Origin: Phycisphaeraceae bacterium
Lineage (GTDB): Bacteria; Planctomycetota; Phycisphaerae; Phycisphaerales; Phycisphaeraceae
Length of the DNA: 64,000 nt
Direction: 5' to 3'
Assembly: GCA_028284155.1 (NCBI GenBank)
Contig: JANQSF010000130.1
Span: 34,061 to 98,060, forward strand
The position numbers and the translations under genes were made by a program. Of the stretch, positions 58,301 to 64,000 are shown one piece after another. The first letter of the stretch is position 1. Every line of letters begins with the position of its first letter. The notes beneath the pieces are model-generated. The model saw only the letters and a program-made list of their open reading frames with translations, was not told the DNA's origin and searched no databases.

Positions 58301-61300
58301 CAAAGCGACCGCGTCGATCAGCGCAATCGCGCCGCTGGTCATCGCGACATACGCGCGCGTCCCGTCGGGCGAGACAGCCACGTCACGCGGGCTGCGCTTG
58401 CCGGTCGTCGGGATGCCCGGATTATCCATGTCGCCGTTGAGGAAAATGTCAGCCACCCGCGCCGCCGTATCGCCGCGGAACACCGTGACCTTGTCGGCGA
58501 CCTGGATGCTGGCAAAGACAAAGTCGTCACGCGGCTGTACGAACGCCGCCGCGCTCGTGACCGTCGTGTCGACAAACGAAAGCCCCTGTGTCGCGTCGGG
58601 CTGCGGCCGAAGTTGGTCACGCTGGATGCGGATCGACGAGACACCGAGCGTGATGCTCGACGGCACGTCGAAGAACAAGCGACCTCTGCCGAGAATGGGG
58701 TCGATCGTTTCATAAGTAAGCGAGGACGAGTCGAGCGTCACCTCGTGACCCGTGCCCAGATCGGTCACAATGACGCGCAGATCCTCAACCGTGCTGCCCT
58801 TGCCCAGTGGCGCGGTCGGCCAAACGATCCGGTCGCCAACGATCTCGACCCGCGGGTTCGTTTGGTCGAAGTTCACCGACGCCGTCGTGATCACCGGCGG
58901 GTTGCTCGGGTGGTTGGCCGGCACGGCGCTGTTGTCGATCGTGGTCGTGAACGGGTTGGTCTGCCCCGGCTCGATCCGCACGCCGACCGACGTTGTCTGC
59001 GTCGGCAGCATCTCTTCAGGCCGAATCACCTCGGCCACGTTAACGATCTCGGTGAACGGCGGCAGCGCCCACAGGATCGGCGCAAAAGCAAAGAAGCCCA
59101 GGAACTGCCCGACCGACGGCAGCGACTCGGAAAGTCCGAACGCCTGCGCGTACGGGTTGATGCTCCCCAGCGCCGCGGAGTGGAAGTCCAGCGACGCGGC
59201 GATCAGCAGGTTTGGCAGCACATTCCCCGCCGCCCGCGCCGCGGCGGACGGGGCTTTCATCGACTTGGGGCTGCCCAGGAAGGGCATGTTCAGCGCTTCC
59301 CAGCCGAACTGCAGGAACAGCACCGTCCGACGACGCGCGTCGGGGTAGACGCGCGTGCGCGCCCTCAACTCGTTGTTCAACGGCTCGTCATCGACCAGCG
59401 GCGTCAACGCCACGAACGTGTGTTGCCCGACCTCAATGTCGCGGTCGATGAAGAACGTCAGATTCCGCACCTCACCGGCGAGCAGGCCGCCGCCGATCGT
59501 CTGCGAGCCGATCACGCTACCGTCGAATTCGTCGACGATGGTGACAATCACGTCGTCCGCCACATCCAGTGCGCTGACGTTTTCGACACGAACAACCGCG
59601 CGCGGCTGTACCGGGTCGTTTTGCGTGATCGATCGCGGCAGATCAATCGAAATGATCGCAATGTCGCCGTCAACAGCCGACGTCTGGATCGGCGTCTCGC
59701 CATCGGTCGTTCCGGAGTTCGACGTATCAAATGCACTCGAACCCGTCACGACCTCGCTCGACCCCGGGTCTACCGGCAGGTCCGCCACGTCGAACTCGGT
59801 GAACGCCAGGAACTCCTGCGTCAGTGGGGAGAGCGGGCGCGACATCTCGATGTTCGCTTGCAACAGACCGATCTCGTCAGCCGGCGCTTCGGCCACGAGG
59901 TACTCGCCACCCTCGCGGATGCCGGCCAACAGAATGTTGTTGTCCGGCCGAGCCAGCCCGTCGGCCCCGACCGTCCCGAACGCGACCTGTTCCCATGCGG
60001 GTAACAAGTCGCCGTTCTCGTCCGGCAACTCGGTGGCGCGCATGAACACGACCGGCGTGCCGGGCGTGATGCCCGCATCGACCGGCACAACGACCTGCGC
60101 CGGCGCGAGCAACGACTCACCGCTCAGGTCGATCGCGAAGTAGCCGGCGAAGCTGAACGGCGAGACGATCTCAGCCGGCAAAAACGTCTCATCCAGCACG
60201 TCAATCGAGACCGTCGTGTCGTCAAAGAAGCTCAACGGCGGGACGGCCAAAAGGCTGCCGGAGTCACCGGTGACGATGCCGCCGAAGTTGCCCGCCACCG
60301 CTGGACCGGGCACGGGCGTCGCCACGCTGATCGGGATCGACGTGCTCGCCGCGCCACTGACGGCGATCACCGCCGCAAAGCCTTCGCTCACGGCCGACAC
60401 CATGCCGTCCGCATCGACATTGATCACGGACGAGTCCGTGACGTAATACTCGGTCCCGTTCGCGCTGTCGGTCAGGTCAGTCACAAGGTCCGGCGCGGTC
60501 AGGCCCAACTGGATCGACCCGCCCGACACGTCAAGCGTCGCCGCGGCCGGCGCGGCGCGCACGCCACGGAACAGCTTGTCCAACTCCAGTTCGTCCGTCG
60601 GCACGCCGAGCGTGACGGGCAACACGCCGGTGATACCGTCGCGCGACGCGACGACCGTCGAGGACCCGCTGTCGGTCAGGCCGTTGACCACACCGTCGGC
60701 ACCGATCGACGCCACGGCCGGGTTGCTCGTCAAGAGCGTGAGGTAAGACGGCGGCAACACAACGTCCTGCTCATCTTCAAAGTCGCCGATGAAGGTCAAC
60801 TGCTGGCTCGCGCCGGCCCCTTCCAGGAACAGGAACGGGATGTCTTCGGCGATCCGCGGGTCGTCAACAGAGATGAACAGCAGCGGCGCGTCACTGACGT
60901 TGACGTCGATCGTCGCCGGCGCGGACAGGCCAAACCCGTCGTCGGCGGTCAGGTCGAAGCTGGCGACGCCGCTGAAACCGAGCGCGGGCGTGAACAGCAC
61001 GGCCGTCCCGTCGGGACTTAACTCGGCCGTGCCGCCGATCGGGTTCGACACCGACAGCAGGATCGGATCGCCCTCCGGATCGCTGGCCAGGTCGTTGACA
61101 TCGACGCGCACCTGCAGGTCGACGTGAGTGCTCGCGGTCGTCGTGTCGATGACCGGCGCGCGGTTGCCGCTGAGGCCGAAGTTCGCCGCCAGTGTCTGCG
61201 CGTCGGTCGCGTCGATCGTGCCATTGCCGTCGGTGTCGGCCGCCGGGACAAAGTCCGGGTCGCCCGTCGATGTGCCAAGCGCCGCCGATAGCAACGCCTG

Positions 61301-64000
61301 GTCCGCCCCGCCAACCACGAAATCACCGTCGATGTCACCCGGTAGAAAGATCGTCGCCAGGTATGCGCCGGAGGTCGTGCCGTCCGCGCCGCCGACGCTC
61401 AACAGTTGCGCGCCCGGTTCGGTGACCGCGAAGATCGCCGTGACCGTGTCACCGCTGACCTCGACGGACAACGGCGTCAGGCCGTTCAGCGACGGCACGC
61501 CCGGCACGAACGCGCTGCCGTCCGGCGCGACGCGCACCCCGATCAACATACCGGCTACGTTGCCCGCGCCGGCCAACTCGCTCGGCCGCAGGTTGAAGCT
61601 GTAGTGATCGGTCTGCCCCGGCGCGATGTCGCCGCCGATCGGCGAACCGGCGAAGTCGACGATCGTGCCCGCGTCGGGGGCGGTCGCCTCGACGACCGGC
61701 GCGGGCGTGTAGGTCACGACCTCGCTGGCCGCCGGCCCTTCACTCGTGGCAAGCGTCAACAGGTGCGGCACGACCGTTGAATAGCCGTACCGGCTCGTCA
61801 CGCTCTGCGCGAGGTTACGCGCCGACAGCAGGTCGCCCGCGTCGCTGTACGCGTAAGTGACAATCGCGTCGCCCGTGTCGATGCTGGTCAGGCCGTGATC
61901 GCCGCCGACGAACGCGACCGAATCACCGCTGGTCAGTTCGACGACACCGGCGTTTGTGTAGACCAGTTGCGCGCCATCGGGCCGCGTCTCCCGCTCGACA
62001 CCGCGGTCGATGCTGAGCTCGCGCACCGTGCCGTCCGGCGAGGTGAGCGTGAACGGCGGGCCGGCGAAGAACGGGTCGGACGGGTGGTACAGCCGTCCAG
62101 ACTCCAAATCAAAGTATCGCCCGTTCGCTTCGATCAGTGTCGTTGCAACAGAAGTCAGGTCGTGCGCGACACCCGCGTCGGGCGTCCACATCGGTGTGTA
62201 GATCGTCACACCCTCGAGCACCTGCGCCTGAGGCGTGAACGTAAACCCGACGCGCCGGTCGTCCGGCAGCGTCATGTAGAGACGCGAACCATTACGTAAC
62301 GGGTTGAAAGCGCCGTTCGCCTCTCGCCCGGTCGGCCGCACGTTCAATTCGAGTTCGAAGTCCCGGTCAACCAACCGCCAACCATGTCCGAACGAACCGG
62401 TGTCGTCACGCGAAAGCGAGTCGTACACACGCACCACGTCGACCGTCGTCGGCCCCATCGTCACGGCCGCGTCGGTCTCACGCCGCAGGTATTGCGTCGG
62501 CTTGGCCGCCGTCTGCGCGTCCAACGTCACAGTCCGCGTCGTCGATCGGCCGCTGATGTCGGTCGCCGTCAATCGCAGCGAGTAAAAACCGTTGCTCACG
62601 ACCGACGGGTCGAACTGCGCCAGCGTGGCGGAGACGACAGGCGTGTTGCCAGTCGCCAGCGTCGCAAAGTCGCCCGTGCCGAACCGCGCGACCTCGAGCG
62701 ACCACGTGTCCAGGTTGGTGTCCTGCACCGTCGCGACGATCGGCGTCGTGCCCGTCACACGCGACCCGCCAAGCCCCGCTGCGAACGAGACCACCGGCGC
62801 GTCGGCGTCGTTGGCGTCGCGCACCTTAATGACCGACGTCGCCGTCGCGACCAACCCGTCCGCGTCCGTCGCGGTCGCCACGACATCGATTCGCCCCGGC
62901 GTCGTCGGCGTGAACAGCGCCCGCCCGTCCTCGATCGGCGTCAGCTGGCCGTCCACGGTCAGCGTCAGGCCGACGATCGGCGCGAAACTCGACGCACGCG
63001 GTTGGATCGTCACCGTGTTGCCCGGCAGGACGGTGAAACTCGGCGTCAGGTCGATCAGCACGCTCGGCGGCTGCGGCATCAGGTCGGCCAACAGCAGCAC
63101 GCCGCGCGACACCGTCGCCTCGCCGTCGCTGACCATGAAAACGGTCGTGTGCTCGCCGATCTCGCCCGGGCCGGGCGTCCATTCAAACAACCCCGTCGCC
63201 GGGTCGAGTGTCGCCGAAGGCGGCAGCCCGACGGCGCTGAACGTCAACGTCTGGCCAACGTCCGGGTCGGTCGCGCCGACGGTGAACGACAACAACTCGC
63301 CGACAACCGTCGTTCGGCTGCTCACGTCGATCACGGGTGGTCGATTCACATTGTCGACCGTGATCAATACATCGATCGAGTCGCTCAACCCGCCGGTGTC
63401 GGTCGCCGTGAACGTGACGACGTGTTCGCCCTGCTGGTCAAAGCCGGGCGTCCAGTCAAGACGTCGTAACGTGCTGTTGAAAGTCGCGCCCTGCGGCAGG
63501 CCCGCGACGCTGAACGTCAGCGTGTCGCCGTCGATGTCGCCAGCCGACAGGGTGAACTGGTACGGCGTGTTCTCGCGGGCTGACTGCGGCACAACCGGGA
63601 CGAAGACCGGCGGCTGATTGAGGTTCGCGACCGTGATCGTTACCGTCTCACTGCTGACGCCAAGGCCGTCGGTCACGCTAAACGTCACGTCGTGATCGCC
63701 CGCGTCGAAGAGACCCGGCGTCCACGTGAACAGCCCCGTCACCGGGTCGAACGCGGCATTGGCGGGCAGGCCGGTCGCGCCGAACGTCAGCGGGTCGCTG
63801 TCGGTGTCGAACCCTTCGAGTTGGATCGTGATCGTGTCCAACTCCGTCACGCCGCGGTCGCCGACGGGCACGAGAACCGGGTCGCTGTTGGCGGCGCGCA
63901 CCACGATGTCGATCGTCTCGCTGTCCGACATGACCTCGGCCGGCACGCCGTTGCCGCTATCGGTGACGCGCAGTTCGACCGTGTGTGTGCCGGCGTCGCC
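46355..64000 (-). CDS. Second giant RTX-type multidomain protein, N-terminus beyond right edge
   Basis: The frame is open from the stop at 46355 through the right edge (5,881 codons visible), so any start inside the window would be artificial. From visible N-terminus to C-terminus: putative-Ig repeats (64000-63050), RHS/YD-like segment, dockerin-like pair, Big-like region, CARDB-like piece, hydrophobic segment, YncE-like propeller, CSLREA-like entry into an 18-repeat beta-helix, three SdrD-B domains, two CARDB-like domains, an unrecognised 535-residue beta-rich region, a CBM-like region, five cadherin-type repeats, Calx-beta-like domain, RTX nonapeptides and type I secretion tail ending TSNFAF. 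The order and sequence of shared blocks mark it as a paralogue of the converging giant; the C-terminal blocks are highly similar. Its product is likely exported by the same ABC transporter and placed at the cell surface. Cysteine is again rare. Confidence 0.93.
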   Translation of the reverse strand, partial: GDAGTHTVELRVTDSGNGVPAEVMSDSETIDIVVRAANSDPVLVPVGDRGVTELDTITIQLEGFDTDSDPLTFGATGLPANAAFDPVTGLFTWTPGLFDAGDHDVTFSVTDGLGVSSETVTITVANLNQPPVFVPVVPQSARENTPYQFTLSAGDIDGDTLTFSVAGLPQGATFNSTLRRLDWTPGFDQQGEHVVTFTATDTGGLSDSIDVLITVDNVNRPPVIDVSSRTTVVGELLSFTVGATDPDVGQTLTFSAVGLPPSATLDPATGLFEWTPGPGEIGEHTTVFMVSDGEATVSRGVLLLADLMPQPPSVLIDLTPSFTVLPGNTVTIQPRASSFAPIVGLTLTVDGQLTPIEDGRALFTPTTPGRIDVVATATDADGLVATATSVIKVRDANDADAPVVSFAAGLGGSRVTGTTPIVATVQDTNLDTWSLEVARFGTGDFATLATGNTPVVSATLAQFDPSVVSNGFYSLRLTATDISGRSTTRTVTLDAQTAAKPTQYLRRETDAAVTMGPTTVDVVRVYDSLSRDDTGSFGHGWRLVDRDFELELNVRPTGREANGAFNPLRNGSRLYMTLPDDRRVGFTFTPQAQVLEGVTIYTPMWTPDAGVAHDLTSVATTLIEANGRYFDLESGRLYHPSDPFFAGPPFTLTSPDGTVRELSIDRGVERETRPDGAQLVYTNAGVVELTSGDSVAFVGGDHGLTSIDTGDAIVTYAYSDAGDLLSARNLAQSVTSRYGYSTVVPHLLTLATSEGPAASEVVTYTPAPVVEATAPDAGTIVDFAGSPIGGDIAPGQTDHYSFNLRPSELAGAGNVAGMLIGVRVAPDGSAFVPGVPSLNGLTPLSVEVSGDTVTAIFAVTEPGAQLLSVGGADGTTSGAYLATIFLPGDIDGDFVVGGADQALLSAALGTSTGDPDFVPAADTDGNGTIDATDAQTLAANFGLSGNRAPVIDTTTASTHVDLQVRVDVNDLASDPEGDPILLSVSNPIGGTAELSPDGTAVLFTPALGFSGVASFDLTADDGFGLSAPATIDVNVSDAPLLFISVDDPRIAEDIPFLFLEGAGASQQLTFIGDFEDEQDVVLPPSYLTLLTSNPAVASIGADGVVNGLTDSGSSTVVASRDGITGVLPVTLGVPTDELELDKLFRGVRAAPAAATLDVSGGSIQLGLTAPDLVTDLTDSANGTEYYVTDSSVINVDADGMVSAVSEGFAAVIAVSGAASTSIPISVATPVPGPAVAGNFGGIVTGDSGSLLAVPPLSFFDDTTVSIDVLDETFLPAEIVSPFSFAGYFAIDLSGESLLAPAQVVVPVDAGITPGTPVVFMRATELPDENGDLLPAWEQVAFGTVGADGLARPDNNILLAGIREGGEYLVAEAPADEIGLLQANIEMSRPLSPLTQEFLAFTEFDVADLPVDPGSSEVVTGSSAFDTSNSGTTDGETPIQTSAVDGDIAIISIDLPRSITQNDPVQPRAVVRVENVSALDVADDVIVTIVDEFDGSVIGSQTIGGGLLAGEVRNLTFFIDRDIEVGQHTFVALTPLVDDEPLNNELRARTRVYPDARRRTVLFLQFGWEALNMPFLGSPKSMKAPSAAARAAGNVLPNLLIAASLDFHSAALGSINPYAQAFGLSESLPSVGQFLGFFAFAPILWALPPFTEIVNVAEVIRPEEMLPTQTTSVGVRIEPGQTNPFTTTIDNSAVPANHPSNPPVITTASVNFDQTNPRVEIVGDRIVWPTAPLGKGSTVEDLRVIVTDLGTGHEVTLDSSSLTYETIDPILGRGRLFFDVPSSITLGVSSIRIQRDQLRPQPDATQGLSFVDTTVTSAAAFVQPRDDFVFASIQVADKVTVFRGDTAARVADIFLNGDMDNPGIPTTGKRSPRDVAVSPDGTRAYVAMTSGAIALIDAVALQAVDLTPKTPGDIGVINTGGGTAPGTLAFSPDGKLLFAGDYREGFIYVIDTDPASPDYHKVIERIAVPQVEDGLRDLEVDAMSLQLFATAPGDSNYGPLRHSGLPGYIHVVDIDPSSSNYLQTRIPIETGGGVFGLAVAPIDIVVNRTGDESDADSSDGVPDIDPSTPGLQTTLRAAIEFANARLGDDTIRFNIPNFSGGSPVVNVEDSLPVITERVVIDATTQPGTTGPQHVTVVGPGFGNAFDFNTNDSALRGVRIQGFDKSVILDGSGGHAVTGTVVDGGETGILIDRTANNTIGGEGLADSVVVINTTTGVLIDRGANNRLIGSRIGVDTNGMPAGNATGVLIMQGEGNTIGGSTAASRNVISANTTGVRLVDAPNNMIVGNLIGTDTTGAISLGGGDKGVVIEGGGSTNNLIGDRLGANPDVASLGSSNVIAGAQVVNVHILGGASGNTLAANFVGTDVTGETSLAMPTLDPDEGIGVWIDGSPDNVVGGLDPRDRNLISGHAGDGVRVSGAAATGNLIHGNFIGLDRTGRMALGNALAGVRIDGASQTTVGGDTAAHRNLIGGNETGVHIVDTLGAATANLVQHNYIGIDRDGSGATLGNANGVAIEGAGSTNNTVGGTEDVPNVGGNVISGGVRLGAGTGSGVRIIDQAADNAVRANIIGTDATGMIALGNQSHGVEIVDAPRNRIGDDRPGGGNLIAASGMDGVLIQTADSAFSADENSVLGNRIGVTIDGMSALGNAGVGVHVAGASNTVIGGADGAGNVISGSTGFGVFIETLDTDRRADNTTIAGNLIGTDGEGESAIANGGGVLVSSAFGTTIGGQASGQGNVISGNTGDALRFESPVFGIFSQVNDVYGNFIGVNRDGDAAIPNTGRGVVLIDTLDTRIGGPFLGEGNVISGNTAGGVRIEGVESMRNFAEGNVIGLDLTGTAALGNGGAGVFLFNASGNTVGGTTPESANVIGGNSAEGVRVESDGVAPADGNTVQSNLIGVSGDGGSAVGNGSDGVRLHGATNTLIGGFGSGNVVSGNSGFGVRITSPAATRATDNFVQSNLIGTDIDGLNAIANALGGVLIDGADDNTLGGSLNSEGNVVSGNAGDGVTLRGGATGNVLRGNRIGVDVTGGSELPNGDVLVIGSGNGVVIEDSPANTVGGAGSSNRNVISGNRANGVIVRGAASVGNEVIGNYVGSDLRGLTPIGNGGSGQPLTGHGVIVDGAANSVVGDIGAGNVLSGNPGFGLLVRGGATQTRVGGNLVGLTIDGKSPLANEAGGVRVTGSDTNDTLIGGGLGADRNVISGNEGPGLTVDGGATFTRVFNNFIGAQTTGLFATANEGPGVRIDGADDTRIGGVGALAGNLIVGNEGHGVHASDSDMVQLLGNNVGVNAAGSPGMNNAGDGVRFENVTNGAIGDGGPAGTNAISGNDDHGVHLISSDDTTLLGNNIGTGALGFGDFGNGGSGVFIDDSNNVTIGSVDPLIVNTIAFNADNGVTVADTAQGATIRGNFFTGNGGLAIDLGDDGPTANDLDDSDTGGNDLQNTPVLATLDAAVSGDFEVTGSLDSLANESFRIDIYETQGDAPDIGRGGAFLGSALVTTDATGHADFTIELSEPATRVTATATNEATGDTSEFSTVLPFGGFAITGVKYEDTDGDGNRDADEEAPDEPFTIRLLRAGVGEVARTEAGPDGAFAFAVTEPGDYTVEEIAVAGWEQTSTAPAAITVSQSDIDNGGAAAVEFGNFELTTLSGVSFIDINGDGVRDGDEPGLAGATVELDLNGDGSSVVSNTTGPNGQYSFDDVGPGTHTITQQAFGAFALTTGALDVINLSGVDVVGLDFGNEPQSGGALQLIAGTKFNDLNGDGERQPEEPGLADWVIYIDANDDGVLNNPVSGDGVCDEHATEPCIETDENGNYVFIVAPGPYTLREVEQIGFTQTLPADGEPQLVTVGAGEFALGINFGNTESVGGLAPGSAGVSPNGFTTSTSDPVSSSGAANVPMSAGAVAAGPAALPATVATIFIPIALTVEGLAPAGELGDADATSAVFFTDAVFDTPDGFGRFDPDTLSIDESGFVDITLGERVDAFDVNNPSGVVVLSDLSFALVAGHNDFLRNVPSHDPFFTSLPGQPAYFGTLVGSTVGIIADPLSDNPELIAATFPVAIGFAERIALSQNERLFYVGFRGIDSIGVFSIDNIIDQLNNPPEPDPDLYLNVPLDGSEMINLIGVGGIPGDFGVQKVTRTFTLDLPDLSVSDLPQQPAEFDKQTTFNYEVALANAGLIGNGKEWTEEVWLTDDGRVDGFGYEQLLTANTFSAAGPREVTVEMPEVGPQSSPRDGVVTIDQVREGLEVVVVLDTQTDVPDANRADNERAVPALWQTPDLVVTEFERVPVVENAVLGDVAYVVTNAGDAPVPAGQNWTEQLWLATDADVFDASADGFRLLVDSQSYSVPIEPGAEAQRQVSVDLTGVNFPADVSLDDLKWFVFVDQPADESDGVADSGDVVESHEAVAGGLTNNVFMIEAVGPNFAPLRVEVVTGQFDFKASTHGSELLGGQVLVGLEPIKGQPFVPLLEITGDVLAELDATTFRGDIRLLSVANDPLLQGEFVIDANGRVTSSVDDSGDLPDDFTIGGIKIDLELLEFLLPSDERTDGGLRLRGELTFQPELGGGTIPLTGDRYIEITPSAITLTPFTLPGGPLDLTLDLDLIELETRRLRMDSPVDDGTQVRLGGSFYVPQFDAATDVAIDDGQFFLLNEEAFSTSEVSYDGLLEFDRLRVNNDWGLLDVGFMLEQVGGGWQINGEGELNGPDVEIAALVFFDGVGQLIVMPDFTSVGDQATILSLDMRVGGFDFTADQSIADPEWDPQFEFDGPVSLPDDLAPRDSIQPVDPLAVLEFTFINSGNPLTINGDGYSLGIPSQTLSEQFAVELFGIREVEVDDLELTLNEDAQWFELRPAVTFPFLDDATFVFSGDDSFIRINDDGFAVVGDIEFAEPIDLSTDRGGVSLTDLTLRVDAEATGYRGTALLDDGAAADQPVRVLITEDTFLLDAVVAGGGEWVVNDPVGPGSAGVSSGAIGVSGGSSFVSVNDDLFTAAETDLENGRFNIADPSDAGFGWDTLGTAQVVDSRGKLTEDGAATSRFRQSFDVPANAETLLFTIVSLDLNGSPLTLPDAFEVALLDSGSFDPLVAPAAGLANTDAILNIQSDGTTYFGADVSVPGVAVSGQQANLALPLTVEVDLTGLTGNATVFFDLLGFGELDSMVEIDNVLIRLEGQTNSPPDAMNDAYAVDEDNVLTVDVVDGVLDNDDDIDGDSLTAVLGTGPANGELDLMPDGSFTYTPDTDFHGTDTFTYLADDGNGGATLATVTITVNPINDDPVADDLSDTTDEDTPLLLALLDLTSDVDGDTLTLTEVSDPANGDAVINPDGTVTYTPDADFNGDDSFTYTVDDGNGGTASATVSITVNPINDDPVANDTSDTTDEDTPILLALLDLTSDVDGDTLTLTEVSDPANGDAVINPDGTVTYTPDANFNGDDSFTYTVDDGNGGMASATVSITVNPFNDAPVAADNNTSTDEDTPRVVPVLNGDVDVDGDQLQVTMVSDPANGSAAINPDNTVTYTPDLNFNGSDSFTYTISDGNGGTDTATVNITVNPVNDAPVAMDDTASTDENMAVNLDVLGNDGDVDGDTLAVSNVTDPPNGSAVIEADGTIAYTPDPDFDGVDTFTYTVSDNNGGTDTATVTVTVNNVPTDGEVVVDTGDGLTTSEDGTTDTFTVALSQTPTAPVSIDITVNDSTEGQVSVNGQPFSDTLTLMLTDTTPVTVTVLGVDDPDVDGDITHTITLGTATSSDPAFAGFDPDDVIVVNRDNDEAEPNVIIGTNGRDNLVGTATADIIIGLRNRDTLTGGGGADQFVYQNITDAGDIITDFEVGVDLMVLTDLLAAIGYSSSDPLADGWISFRQSGGNTIMLLDADGPTGPSRARTFVLLQGVTVSEMNNTSNFAF
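46358..47120 (-). other. Calx-beta-like domain, RTX nonapeptides and type I secretion tail (giant 2)
   Basis: TTSEDGTTDTFTVALSQTPT marks the Calx-beta-like domain. The nonapeptides are at 46625-46732: GTNGRDNLV, GTATADIII, GLRNRDTLT, GGGGADQFV. The terminal VYQNITDAGDIITDFEVGVD is identical over that stretch to the first giant, and the protein ends NFAF. Confidence 0.85.
47124..48518 (-). repeat. Cadherin/VCBS-type tandem repeats, five copies (giant 2)
   Basis: Unit boundaries at 47124, 47403, 47682, 47961 and 48240 give an exact 279-base (93-residue) period. Consensus is the same as in the first giant. Two adjacent units (47682-47960 and 47961-48239) differ at only about 30 of 279 bases by hand alignment. 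Confidence 0.88.
49165..50770 (-). other. Unrecognised 535-residue beta-rich region (giant 2)
   Basis: I recognise no domain family here. The stretch has alternating hydrophobic/polar strands (LRLRGELTFQPELGG, LTLDLDLIELETRRLRMD, WELRP-like WFELRPAVTFPFLDD), many DxD pairs and no cysteine. It sits between the CARDB-like pair and the CBM-like region, and has no counterpart in the first giant. Confidence 0.5.
50775..51600 (-). repeat. Two CARDB-like domains (giant 2)
   Basis: LPDLSVSDLPQQPAEFDKQT and TPDLVVTEFERVPVVENAVL open two domains with the CARDB pattern, including WTEEVWLTDDGRVDGFG, WTEQLWLATDADVFD and ADNERAV or GGLTNNVF ends. They are the only clear CARDB copies in the visible part of this protein. 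Confidence 0.65.
52435..53405 (-). repeat. Three SdrD-B/Cna-B-like domains (giant 2)
   Basis: Each opens with a calcium-loop-like signature: YEDTDGDGNRDADE, FIDINGDGVRDGDEPG and FNDLNGDGERQPEEPG. Each continues with GPDGAFAF or GPNGQYSF or DENGNYVF, then YT[V/I][E/R]E and FGN. These are typical of SdrD B domains that stiffen surface adhesins when calcium is bound. Confidence 0.85.
53700..57885 (-). repeat. CSLREA-like entry and 18-repeat parallel beta-helix (giant 2)
   Basis: The entry reads IVVNRTGDESDADSSDGVPD and TTLRAAIEFANARLGDDTI, a CSLREA-type module (SLREAIxxAN). Then about 18 units of 60-70 residues repeat the pattern G.GV.I.....N.V.GN.IG.D.TG..ALGN...GV.I.GA..N.IGG.....GNVISGN. The capped end is IRGNFFTGNGGLAIDLGDDG. 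Such right-handed beta-helices form long rods in surface proteins and some polysaccharide-active proteins; no catalytic residues are evident. Confidence 0.85.
57890..58525 (-). other. YncE-like propeller (giant 2)
   Basis: Blades include FVFASIQVADKVTVFRGD, SPRDVAVSPDGTRAYVAMTS, GTLAFSPDGKLLFAGDYREG and FIYVIDTDPASPDYHKVI. It is shorter than its counterpart and runs straight into the CSLREA-like region. Confidence 0.65.
61165..61345 (-). other. Dockerin type I-like calcium-binding pair (giant 2)
   Basis: Loops DIDGDFVVGGAD and DTDGNGTIDATD, separated by QALLSAALGTSTGD and followed by AQTLAANFGLSGNRAP. It stands at the same place relative to the RHS-like segment as in the first giant. The first loop is less ideal (Phe-Val-Val-Gly-Gly). 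Confidence 0.75.
61710..62495 (-). other. RHS/YD-like segment (giant 2)
   Basis: Begins QYLRRETDAAVTM, with VRVYDSLSRDDTGSFGHGWR and later VTYAYSDAGDLLSARN and SRYGYSTV. It matches the equivalent block of the first giant in order and sequence, including the following FTLTSPDGTVREL strand. Confidence 0.6.
63050..64000 (-). repeat. Putative-Ig repeats at visible N-terminal end (giant 2)
   Basis: Three complete copies and one partial, with PVLVPVGDRGVTELD, FTWTPGLFDAGDHDVTFSV and FEWTPGPGEIGEHTTVF. The partial copy at the edge (GTHTVELRVTDSGNGVPAE) aligns with IGTHPVTIRVTDSGNGVPAD of the first giant near 31700, showing that the similarity continues past the window. Confidence 0.8.

Noticed and set aside
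57974..60004. 676-codon open frame on the plus strand
   Set aside because: It lies antisense to the second giant's continuous frame. Its translation is Arg/Val-rich without domains, a usual by-product of biased codons in GC-rich DNA.

Overview
The window looks like chromosomal DNA of a planctomycete (Planctomycetota). The evidence is a DUF1552 protein next to a planctomycete-type cytochrome/DUF1592 protein, a formylglycine sulfatase, a PEP-CTERM protein, and giant multidomain surface proteins, one starting with an LEPR-XLL-like motif. It is GC-rich. I saw no rRNA, tRNA, CRISPR array, insertion sequence or phage gene.

Layout. Bases 1-3574 (minus strand) hold two co-oriented genes: a Tat-exported DUF1552 protein (2375-3574), then a haem-binding DUF1587/1595/1592/1588/1585-type protein that runs off the left edge (1-2293). 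A divergent intergenic region with two inverted repeats leads to a secreted sulfatase on the plus strand (3789-5255). A small acidic PEP-CTERM protein follows (5548-6126), then a 465-base gap. From 6592 to 46008 one uninterrupted plus-strand gene encodes 13,138 residues. After a 346-base gap, a second giant gene on the minus strand (46355 to beyond 64000, more than 5,880 residues visible) converges on it.

The two giants are paralogues. Both end with a carbohydrate-binding-like region, tandem 93-residue cadherin/VCBS-type repeats, a Calx-beta-like domain, four RTX nonapeptides and a type I secretion C-terminal domain. Both also share an internal backbone: putative-Ig repeats, an RHS/YD-like segment, a dockerin-like calcium-binding pair, Big-like domains and a YncE-like propeller. 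Between these shared parts they carry different cassettes. Giant 1 has PPC repeats, LamG domains, about 16 CARDB domains, a degenerate alpha/beta-hydrolase, PKD domains and a degenerate metalloprotease-like domain. Giant 2 has an 18-repeat beta-helix, three SdrD-B domains and an unrecognised 535-residue beta-rich region. They are probably secreted calcium-stabilised cell-surface or matrix proteins; that role is inferred.

The most interesting signal is how giant 1 was built. Four blocks interrupt regular repeats. When the insert length is subtracted, the normal repeat period returns to within a few codons (about 226 residues for the PPC pair, about 126 for CARDB). This points to domain cassettes being inserted into pre-existing repeats, twice at the same linker position.
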